Shown: positions 1 to 5,697 of the stretch, in pieces
Position numbering within the stretch: the stretch's first letter is position 1
Layout of the letters: every line of letters starts with the position of its first letter
The notes under the pieces: generated by a model
What the model saw: the letters and a program-made list of their open reading frames with translations, nothing else
Database searches by the model: none
Told to the model about the DNA's origin: nothing
Position numbers and translations under genes: made by a program
Source of the DNA: Gammaproteobacteria bacterium
GTDB taxonomy: Bacteria; Pseudomonadota; Gammaproteobacteria; Steroidobacterales; Steroidobacteraceae
Reading direction: 5' to 3'
Assembly (NCBI GenBank): GCA_009923475.1
Contig: RFTM01000108.1
Coordinates: forward strand, 1-6,258
Length of the DNA: 6,258 nucleotides

Positions 1-1445
1 TCGACGATCTCGTGCAGCGCGAGGCCCTGGGTCGCGGAGGCCAGGGAATCGACCAGCTGCAGGAAGCCCTGCAGCGCGGCGCCGCCGCGCGAGCCCAAGC
101 GGCCGTCGGCGATGCAGGCGAGCGCCGCGGTCCACAGCGAGCTGCCGGCGCTGCGCGCCTCGGCGCGCACCACGTCGAGGCTCTTGGCGCCGACGCCGCG
201 CGTCGGCAGGTTGACCACGCGCTCGAAGGAGGCGTCGTCGTTGCGGTTCGAGAGCAGGCGCAGGTAGGCGAGCGCGTCCTTGACCTCGGCGCGCTCGAAG
301 AACCGCAGTCCGCCGTAGACCTTGTAGGGCATGCGCGCCGACATGAACGCCTCTTCGAAGGCGCGCGACTGCGCGTTCGAGCGGTAGAGCACCGCGACCT
401 CGCTGCGCGCGCCGCCCTGCGACACCCACTCCTGGATGCGGTGCAGCACGAACTCGGCCTCGTCGCGCTCGTTGAAGGCGGCGTAGAGGCGGATCGGCTC
501 GCCGGTGCCGCCGCTGGTCCAGAGGTTCTTGCCGAGCCGCCCCGAGTTGTTGGAGATGAGCGCGTTGGCGGCCTGCAGGATGTTGCCGGTCGAGCGGTAG
601 TTCTGCTCGAGGCGCACCAGCTTGGCGTGCGGGAAGTCCTTGCTGAAGGTGCGCAGGTTCTCGACCCGCGCGCCGCGCCAGCGGTAGATCGACTGGTCGT
701 CGTCGCCGACCGCGAACGGCGCGCCCTCCGAGCCGACCAGCAGCTTGGTCCAGGCGTACTGCACCGAGTTCGTGTCCTGGAACTCGTCGACCAGCACGTG
801 CTGGAAGCGGCGCCGGTAGTGCGCGAGCAGCTCCGGCTGGTCGCGCCACAGCTCGAAGGCGCGCAGCAGCAGCTCGGCGAAGTCGACCACGCCCGCCACG
901 CGGCAGGCCTCCTCGTAGTCCTGGTAGAGCTTGATGAGCTGGCGGCGCGTCGGGTCGTTGCCGTCCTTGAGCGCCTTCGGCCGCAGGCCCTCGTCCTTGT
1001 TCTGGTTGATGAACCACTGGATCTCGCGCGGCACCCAGCGCGTCTCGTCGAGCTGCTGCGCCTTGACCAGCTTCTTGATGAGCCGCAGCTGGTCGTCGGA
1101 GTCGAGGATCTGGAAGCCCTGCGGCAGGCCGGCCTCGCGCCAGTGCAGGCGCAGCAGGCGGTGCGCGATGCCGTGGAAGGTGCCGATCCAGAGCGCCGCG
1201 CCCGGCATGCCGAGCAGCGACTCGATGCGGCCGCGCATCTCGCCCGCCGCCTTGTTGGTGAAGGTGACGGCGAGGATGCCGTGCGGCGATGCGCCCTCGG
1301 CCTGCACCAGCCAGGCGATGCGGTGCACCAGCACGCGCGTCTTGCCGCTGCCGGCGCCGGCGAGCACGAGCACGGGGCCGACGGGCGCGGTGACCGCCTC
1401 GCGTTGGGCGTCGTTCAGGGGGTTGAGGATGGGCGAGATGTCCAC
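1..1445 (-). CDS. uvrD: DNA helicase II UvrD (5' two-thirds; 3' end beyond left edge)
   Basis: Superfamily 1A 3'-to-5' DNA helicase of nucleotide excision repair and methyl-directed mismatch repair, acting in the cytoplasm. The 481 complete codons in the window read without interruption. Visible motifs: Walker A AGAGSGKT (residues 29-36, Lys35), motif Ia VTFTNKAAGEM, motif II VDEFQDTN (Asp220-Glu221), motif III GDDDQSIYRWRGA (247-259) and motif IV LEQNYRST (279-286, Arg284). As I recall the E. coli protein (about 720 aa), these positions match exactly, so about 240 C-terminal residues, with motifs V and VI, lie outside the window. The start is GTG: an in-frame TAG lies 12 nt upstream (1455-1457), and MDISPILNPLND aligns with the E. 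coli N-terminus. No good Shine-Dalgarno sequence precedes it. It begins 18 bp after the permease stop in the same direction, so it is probably co-transcribed. Rep and PcrA are relatives, but the N-terminus and length match favour UvrD. Confidence 0.96.
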   Translation of the reverse strand, partial: MDISPILNPLNDAQREAVTAPVGPVLVLAGAGSGKTRVLVHRIAWLVQAEGASPHGILAVTFTNKAAGEMRGRIESLLGMPGAALWIGTFHGIAHRLLRLHWREAGLPQGFQILDSDDQLRLIKKLVKAQQLDETRWVPREIQWFINQNKDEGLRPKALKDGNDPTRRQLIKLYQDYEEACRVAGVVDFAELLLRAFELWRDQPELLAHYRRRFQHVLVDEFQDTNSVQYAWTKLLVGSEGAPFAVGDDDQSIYRWRGARVENLRTFSKDFPHAKLVRLEQNYRSTGNILQAANALISNNSGRLGKNLWTSGGTGEPIRLYAAFNERDEAEFVLHRIQEWVSQGGARSEVAVLYRSNAQSRAFEEAFMSARMPYKVYGGLRFFERAEVKDALAYLRLLSNRNDDASFERVVNLPTRGVGAKSLDVVRAEARSAGSSLWTAALACIADGRLGSRGGAALQGFLQLVDSLASATQGLALHEIV

Positions 1446-1463
1446 CCGCGCATTCTACGCGAC

Positions 1464-2522
1464 CTAGTCGACGCGACCGAGCCGCATCTCCTCGATGAAC
1501 TTCAGCAGCGCCGAGACCAGCGTCAGCAGCACGGGGCCCACGATGAGGCCGACGCCGCCGAAGGCCGCCGCGCCGCCGACCACGCCGACGAACACCGCCA
1601 GCGCCGAGACGTGCGCCTGCTTCGAGACCAGCAGCGGCCGCAGGAAGTTGTCGATGACCGAGATGAACGCGCCCCACAGCAGCATGAAGAGCGCGGCGCC
1701 GTTGTGCCCCATGCCGGCGAGCGCGAGCGTGGCCGGGATCCAGACGAAGGCCGTGCCGCCCGCCGGCAGCAGCGAGAAGAGCGCCGCCAGCACGCCGAAG
1801 ACGATGGGCGAGGGCAGGCCCGTGACCGCGAAGCCGATCGCGGTGAGCGCCCCCTGGATGACGGCCGTGAGGCCCGAACCGTAGACCACGGCGCGCGTGG
1901 TCTGCGCCATCAGGTCGGTGAGGCGCTCGCGGTGTCCGGCGTCGAGCGGCACGAGGTGGGACAGCCGGCGCAGCATGGCGCGGCCGTCGCGCAGCATGAA
2001 GAACAGCAGGAACAGCATCATCAGGAACGCGACCGTGGTGCTCAGCACGTTGAGCACCAGGCTGCTGCCGAAGTCGGCGGCGATGCGCAGCAGGCCCTGC
2101 CCGAGGCCGAGCAGCCAGTCCGACACCTGCGCGCCGTCGAGGTCGAGCACCGCGATGGCGCGCTGCAACATCGGCCCGATGACGGGATATTCCTCGATGC
2201 GGCCCAGCGTGTCGGCGTCGATGCGCCAGGGGCTGCGCTGCAGCTGGTAGATGAGCGAACGCCCTTGGTCGACGAACGCCATGCCGAGCAGCGCGACCGG
2301 CACGAACACCACGAACGGCGTGAGCGCGGTCAGCAGGCCCGCCGCGACGCCGGGACGGTCGCCGAGGCGGCGCGTCAGCGCGTCCTGCAGCGGCGCGAGC
2401 AGCACCGCGAGGCAGATCGACCAGGCGAGCGCGCCCCAGAACGGCGTCAGCACCTGCCACAGCGCGTAGCCGAGCACGGCCACGGTCAGGACAAGGAACC
2501 CACGGCGATAGAAGTCGTCCAT
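1464..2522 (-). CDS. AI-2E/PerM family (UPF0118) membrane protein
   Basis: A polytopic inner-membrane protein of 352 aa, the usual size for this family. Hydrophobic segments lie at about residues 9-26, 28-47, 60-82, 157-177, 208-235, 237-263, 265-290 and 303-340. A soluble stretch (about 85-155) follows the third segment, as in family members. Family-like motifs near the C-terminus are DNFLRPLL (291-298) and FGGVGLIVGP (321-330). Members have been linked to autoinducer-2 export or Na+/H+ exchange, but most have no proven substrate and none can be assigned here. I start at ATG 2522 (MDDFYRRGF). A 34-residue in-frame extension is open, but it would run through the likely promoter and into the divergent lipoprotein gene, and its residues are polar and low-complexity. 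A GTG three codons upstream cannot be excluded. It lies upstream of uvrD in a probable two-gene unit. No Shine-Dalgarno sequence is visible. Confidence 0.9.
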   Translation of the reverse strand: MDDFYRRGFLVLTVAVLGYALWQVLTPFWGALAWSICLAVLLAPLQDALTRRLGDRPGVAAGLLTALTPFVVFVPVALLGMAFVDQGRSLIYQLQRSPWRIDADTLGRIEEYPVIGPMLQRAIAVLDLDGAQVSDWLLGLGQGLLRIAADFGSSLVLNVLSTTVAFLMMLFLLFFMLRDGRAMLRRLSHLVPLDAGHRERLTDLMAQTTRAVVYGSGLTAVIQGALTAIGFAVTGLPSPIVFGVLAALFSLLPAGGTAFVWIPATLALAGMGHNGAALFMLLWGAFISVIDNFLRPLLVSKQAHVSALAVFVGVVGGAAAFGGVGLIVGPVLLTLVSALLKFIEEMRLGRVD

Positions 2523-2531
2523 CAGGCGCAC

Positions 2532-2537
2532 ATTATA
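2532..2537 (-). promoter_or_regulatory. Candidate -10 box (TATAAT) for the permease-uvrD unit
   Basis: A perfect TATAAT on the minus strand sits in the 23-bp divergent gap, within otherwise very GC-rich DNA. Its downstream end is 9 nt from the permease ATG. Transcription would therefore start only about 2-4 nt before the start codon, which fits the missing Shine-Dalgarno sequence. No TTGACA-like -35 is seen 16-18 bp upstream (that region lies inside the lipoprotein gene), and there is no TG-extended -10. This is an inference from sequence only. Confidence 0.5.
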
Positions 2538-2539
2538 CT
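2534..2539 (+). promoter_or_regulatory. Candidate -10 box (TATACT) for the VOC lipoprotein gene
   Basis: TATACT on the plus strand ends 6 nt before the lipoprotein ATG (2546), so the predicted transcript would begin at or within a base or two of the start codon. It shares positions 2534-2537 with the opposing TATAAT, so the two could not be bound by polymerase at once. No recognisable -35 is seen around 2510-2517. A promoter further upstream, inside the permease gene, is the alternative. Confidence 0.4.
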
Positions 2540-2545
2540 GGCGGC

Positions 2546-3580
2546 ATGGACCTGCCCGTGCGCCGCCGCTTGCTGGCCTGCCTGGTTTTGGGGCTGTCGC
2601 TCGGCGGCTGCGCGTGGCGCCCATCGTCCCCGTCCAAGGAGCCGTCCGCCGTGCCGCCGACCGTCAACCCCAAGGCCTACGCCTACGCCGTCATCAGCGT
2701 CGCCGACATGGACCAGGCGCTCGCGCTCTGGTCGGGCCGTTTCGGGATGCGCGTCGCCGTGCGGCGCGAGGGCAGCGACCCCGGGCTCGCCGCGGTGTGG
2801 GGCGTCGAGGCGGGCGAGATCATCGACCAGGCGCTGCTGTTGACGCCGGGCATGGCGCAGGGCGGCATCCACCTCGTGCGGTTCCGCATCCCCGGGCCTG
2901 CGGTGCGCGAAGGCGCCGCGCCCACCGACCTCGTGCCGAAGAGCGTCGACATCGCGGCGCGCGACCTGCCGGCGCGCTACGCGGAGCTCGACGCCGCCGG
3001 TTACCGGTTCCGTTCGCCGATCGGCCGCTTCGAGACCGACGGCATCGTGGTGCACGAGGTGCACCTGCCGGGCCCCGACGGCGTCAACCTCGTGTTCCTT
3101 GAGCAGGAGGGCAAGCCCGAACCGGTGAGCCCCGAGGGCTACGGCGTCGCGCCGCAGATCGTCGCGACCTCGCCCGACAACCGCCGCGAGAAGGCGTTCT
3201 TCGAGCGCGTGCTCGGGCTGGACGAGACCTCTTACCACCGCTTCGCGGGTCCGGAGGTCGAGCGCACCATCGGCCTGCCGTCCGGCGCGGCGCTCGACAT
3301 CCGCATCTTCGGCGACGCGGGCTACGGCTACGGCCGGCTCGAGATCGTGCAGTACGAGGGCGCGAAGGGCGCCGACCTGTATCCGCGCGCGCGGCCGCCG
3401 GCGCGCGGCCTGCTGTCGGTCACCTTCTTCGTGCCCGATGTCGATGCGGTGCTCGCGCGCGCCGCGGCGCTGCCCGCCCCGGCCGTCGACCACGGCATCG
3501 TCGACACCGTGTTCGGCAGGGCACGCATGGCGACGCTCACCTCGCCCGCGGGCCTGCGCATCGACCTCGTGCAGCGCTGA
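2546..3580 (+). CDS. Predicted lipoprotein with two VOC (glyoxalase-fold) units
   Basis: A 344-aa protein of unknown substrate. The N-terminus is a lipoprotein signal: basic PVRRR, a hydrophobic core (LLACLVLGLSL) and lipobox LGGC with Cys22 as the lipidated residue. Ala23 follows, so an outer-membrane or periplasm-facing location is likely if E. coli sorting rules hold. A short Pro/Ser-rich linker (24-42) precedes two vicinal-oxygen-chelate units, about residues 44-187 and 198-343. Each has paired beta-alpha-beta-beta-beta modules, seen as AVISVADMDQALALW, VDIAARDLPARYAEL, AFFERVLGLDE and VTFFVPDVDAVLARA. Both units end in a typical strand (VNLVFLEQ; GLRIDLVQR). The first strand of each unit lacks the usual His metal ligand, so catalysis is doubtful and ligand binding is possible. 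The ATG at 2546 is fixed by the signal peptide. There is no Shine-Dalgarno sequence. It is divergent from the permease gene and convergent with coaX. Confidence 0.85.
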   Translation: MDLPVRRRLLACLVLGLSLGGCAWRPSSPSKEPSAVPPTVNPKAYAYAVISVADMDQALALWSGRFGMRVAVRREGSDPGLAAVWGVEAGEIIDQALLLTPGMAQGGIHLVRFRIPGPAVREGAAPTDLVPKSVDIAARDLPARYAELDAAGYRFRSPIGRFETDGIVVHEVHLPGPDGVNLVFLEQEGKPEPVSPEGYGVAPQIVATSPDNRREKAFFERVLGLDETSYHRFAGPEVERTIGLPSGAALDIRIFGDAGYGYGRLEIVQYEGAKGADLYPRARPPARGLLSVTFFVPDVDAVLARAAALPAPAVDHGIVDTVFGRARMATLTSPAGLRIDLVQR

Positions 3581-3625
3581 GGCCCCGATATCTTTGTATC
3601 ACCCTGTCCCGGAGGGCCGGCCTCA
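3578..3625. repeat. Inverted repeat spanning the convergent gene ends
   Basis: TGAGGCC (3578-3584) and GGCCTCA (3619-3625) form a perfect 7-bp inverted repeat with a 34-nt spacer. Its outer bases are the TGA stop of the lipoprotein gene on one strand and of coaX on the other. Inside are smaller complementary pairs: GATA/TATC (3587-3590 with 3597-3600) and CCCT/AGGG (3602-3605 with 3613-3616). There is no run of T on either strand, so this is not a standard intrinsic terminator. It may act as a weak bidirectional terminator or 3'-end structure, or be chance in GC-rich DNA. Confidence 0.3.
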
Positions 3626-4441
3626 AGTCGCTGCTGTCGGGTCGTTGAGGGCGGTCGTGAACAGGATCCCGCGCAGCACCAGGTCGGGGATGATCTGGTC
3701 GAACACGTCCTCCTGCTCGAACATGCCCGCGAAGCCGCCGGTGCCGAGGCGCAACGGCGGCTTCGTGGCGCCCTCGTCGGCCGGGAAGTTCTCGGTCTCG
3801 AGGCGGTCGAGGATCTCGCGCACCGCGCCGAGCTGGCCGTAGTACGCGCCGCTCTGCATGCTCTCGACCGTCGAGCGGCCGAGGCAGGGGCGGCCGTTCA
3901 TCGGCAGGATCTCGACGGCCGGCAGCTTCGCGGTGCGGGTCTCGAGCGCCTCCAGCGAGATGCGCAGCCCGGCCACGATCACGCCGCCGAGGTAGTCGCC
4001 CTGCGCCGTGACCGCACAGAAGGTGGTCGCGGTGCCGAAGTCGGCGATGAGCAGGTCGCGGCCGGGGAAGAGCCGGGTCGCGGCCACCGCGTTGGCGATG
4101 CGGTCGGCGCCCACTTCCAGCGGATTGCGGTAGCGCACGCGCAGGCCGGTGCGGGCGCCCGCCTGCAGCACGAAAGGTTCGAGCCCGAAGTATTTCTGGC
4201 AGGCGCCGCGCAGCGAGTGCAGCGAGTCGGGCACCACCGACGCGATGCCGATGCGCGTGATGGCGCCGGGGTCGACGCCGTTGTCGCGCATCGCGGCCCG
4301 CAGGAACACGCCGAGTTCGTCGCTGGAGGCGCGCGAGTCGGAGGTCTTGCGGAACTGCAGCACGAGCGGGGCGTCGCCCGAGGCCTCGGCGTAGAGGCCC
4401 GCGTGCAGCGTGGTGTTGCCGACATCGATGCACAGGATCAT
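3623..4441 (-). CDS. coaX: Type III pantothenate kinase CoaX
   Basis: A 272-aa cytoplasmic kinase of the ASKHA fold. It phosphorylates pantothenate with ATP to 4'-phosphopantothenate, the first committed step to coenzyme A, and needs a monovalent cation in characterised members. Visible motifs: phosphate-binding DVGNTT (residues 6-11), SVVPDS (68-73), NPLEVGADRIANAVAA (106-121) with the probable catalytic base Asp113, DFGTATTF (134-141), GGVIVAGL (152-159), GRSTVESMQSG (188-198) and TGGFAGM (234-240). The length is normal. GADRIAN and MQSG match the Bacillus/Thermotoga/Legionella-like branch rather than the shorter Pseudomonas-like form (from memory). The ATG at 4441 overlaps the coaBC stop by 4 nt (ATGA) and has a strong Shine-Dalgarno sequence inside coaBC, so translational coupling is likely. 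It is the last gene of the CoA block. Unlike CoaA, CoaX is generally not feedback-inhibited by CoA. Confidence 0.96.
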   Translation of the reverse strand: MILCIDVGNTTLHAGLYAEASGDAPLVLQFRKTSDSRASSDELGVFLRAAMRDNGVDPGAITRIGIASVVPDSLHSLRGACQKYFGLEPFVLQAGARTGLRVRYRNPLEVGADRIANAVAATRLFPGRDLLIADFGTATTFCAVTAQGDYLGGVIVAGLRISLEALETRTAKLPAVEILPMNGRPCLGRSTVESMQSGAYYGQLGAVREILDRLETENFPADEGATKPPLRLGTGGFAGMFEQEDVFDQIIPDLVLRGILFTTALNDPTAAT

Positions 4442-5697
4442 GCGGGTCCTCCCGGGGTGACGGTGCGTTCGAGCAGCGCCGCGAGCTGCGGACCGAGCTC
4501 GGCGCGCGCGGCGCCGGCGTGGGCCGGGCCCGCGGCATCGGTCCAGATCTCCCAGGACGGCCAGCTGCGCAGGTCGTTGGCGACCACCGCGGCGACGCCC
4601 GGCGTGCCGAGCAGCGCGGCGATCTTGTCGCGCCGCGCCGCGTCATCGGCGCCCGCGGTCAGCTTGAAGGCGATGATGCGCAGCGCCGGGTTGCGCGACC
4701 AGCCCCGGGCAAGCGCCACGAGCTTGGGCGTGCGCTCGAGGTGCAGCACCAGGGTCGCGGCGTCCGAGTCGATCTTGCCGGGCTCGGTGCGGGCCGGGCG
4801 CCAATCGCTGACCGCCGCGGCCTGCACCAGCACGTCGAAGCGCTCGCCCGCGAGCAGCTCCTGCAAGCGACGGGAGAACGAATCGAAGTCGTCGTAGCGC
4901 TCGGTACGGCGCGCCTCGTCCGCGGCCGGCGCATCCCGGGCGGTGAGCAGGGTGACATCGTGCCCGAGCGCCGCGAGCTCGTCGGCGACCATCGCGCCGG
5001 TGCGGCCGGTGGATCCGTTGACGAGCGAACGCACGGCATCGATCGGCATGCGCGTCCCGCCCGCGGTGACGAGCACCCGCAGCGCATGGGCGCTGCGCGG
5101 CGCGGCATCGGCGCGACGCGTGCCGTCGTGGCCCGCCGCGCGGGCGGCCGCGAGCACCGCCTCCGCCAGCGCGTCGGGTTCGGCGAGGCGGCCCTCGCCG
5201 ACCTCGCCGCAGGCCAGCGCGCCGCTGCCCGGCTCGACGATCGTGCAGCCCATCTCGCGCAGCTGCGCCAGCGAGCCGCGCGTGACCGGATGGCGGTACA
5301 TGCGCGTGTTCATCGCCGGCGCGATCAGCCAGGGCTTGGCGAAGTCGTGCGCCAGGAACAGCGTGCCGACGAGGTCGTCGCCGATGCCGCGCGCGAGCTT
5401 GTTGACCGTGTTGGCGGTGCAGGGCGCGGCGAGCACGACGTCGGCCCAGCGCGCGAGGCGGATGTGCTCCATGTGGTCGCCGGCGGCGAAGGTCTCCGAG
5501 CGCACGCGGCGCCCGGTGATGCCCTCGAGGCTCGCCTCGCCGATGAAGGCGCGCGCGGCCGGCGTCATCACCACCTCGACCTCGGCCCCGATCGGCGCCT
5601 GCACCAGCCGCGAGACGAGCTGCACGACCTTGAAGGCGGCGATCGAGCCGCTCATCAGCACCAGCACGCGCAGCGGACGGTCAGCCGAGGGGGACAT
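4438..5697 (-). CDS. coaBC: Bifunctional phosphopantothenoylcysteine decarboxylase / phosphopantothenate-cysteine ligase (CoaBC)
   Basis: A 419-aa fused enzyme of CoA synthesis: the C-terminal CoaB half joins 4'-phosphopantothenate to cysteine, and the N-terminal flavoprotein CoaC half decarboxylates the product to 4'-phosphopantetheine. The CoaC half is canonical: SGSIAAFK (16-23), MEHIRLARWAD (76-86) with catalytic His78, APCTANTVNKLA (91-102), PAMN (127-130) and LACGEVGEGR (161-170) with active-site Cys163. An Ala/Arg-rich linker (about 180-205) leads to the CoaB half: VTAGGTRMPIDAVR (210-223), VNGSTGRTGA (226-235), QAAAVSDWRP (292-301), KID (308-310) and VVANDL (371-376). This half is atypical: KIDS replaces the usual bacterial KxKK, and IIAFKLT (341-347) stands where GFAAET is expected. 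The ATG at 5697 gives the expected short N-terminus. A modest GTGAGG lies 10 nt upstream. The gene overlaps panC by 17 nt and coaX by 4 nt. Confidence 0.95.
   Translation of the reverse strand: MSPSADRPLRVLVLMSGSIAAFKVVQLVSRLVQAPIGAEVEVVMTPAARAFIGEASLEGITGRRVRSETFAAGDHMEHIRLARWADVVLAAPCTANTVNKLARGIGDDLVGTLFLAHDFAKPWLIAPAMNTRMYRHPVTRGSLAQLREMGCTIVEPGSGALACGEVGEGRLAEPDALAEAVLAAARAAGHDGTRRADAAPRSAHALRVLVTAGGTRMPIDAVRSLVNGSTGRTGAMVADELAALGHDVTLLTARDAPAADEARRTERYDDFDSFSRRLQELLAGERFDVLVQAAAVSDWRPARTEPGKIDSDAATLVLHLERTPKLVALARGWSRNPALRIIAFKLTAGADDAARRDKIAALLGTPGVAAVVANDLRSWPSWEIWTDAAGPAHAGAARAELGPQLAALLERTVTPGGPA
4447..4453 (-). promoter_or_regulatory. Shine-Dalgarno sequence of coaX inside coaBC
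   Basis: GGGAGGA on the minus strand lies 5 nt before the coaX ATG, within the last codons of coaBC (Gly-Gly-Pro-Ala-stop). It is the strongest ribosome binding site seen in the window and fixes the coaX start at 4441. Confidence 0.8.

Noticed and set aside
2523..2624. A 34-residue N-terminal extension of the permease.
   Set aside because: It would cross the candidate promoter and the lipoprotein signal sequence, with polar low-complexity residues not expected ahead of the first membrane segment. ATG 2522 is the better start.
12..2843. A 943-codon plus-strand open frame running opposite uvrD and the permease gene.
   Set aside because: It lies in exact codon register with both genes, which share one frame. 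Stops would need TTA, CTA or TCA codons in the real genes, and these are avoided in GC-rich DNA. The product is low-complexity Arg/Ala/Glu/Gln-rich sequence with no recognisable domain, while the opposite strand encodes clear UvrD and AI-2E family proteins.
2522..3493. A 323-codon minus-strand open frame opposite the VOC lipoprotein gene.
   Set aside because: It is in codon register with the lipoprotein gene, is low-complexity and overlaps the permease start. The plus strand has a signal peptide, a lipobox and VOC modules.
3581..3622. An intrinsic terminator between the lipoprotein gene and coaX.
   Set aside because: Inverted repeats are present, but there is no T-tract on either strand and the main stem has a 34-nt loop. 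It is kept only as a repeat.
3537..4646. A 369-codon minus-strand open frame overlapping coaX in another frame.
   Set aside because: Arg/Pro/Ala-rich shadow of coaX. The CoaX frame has all the kinase motifs and a strong ribosome binding site.
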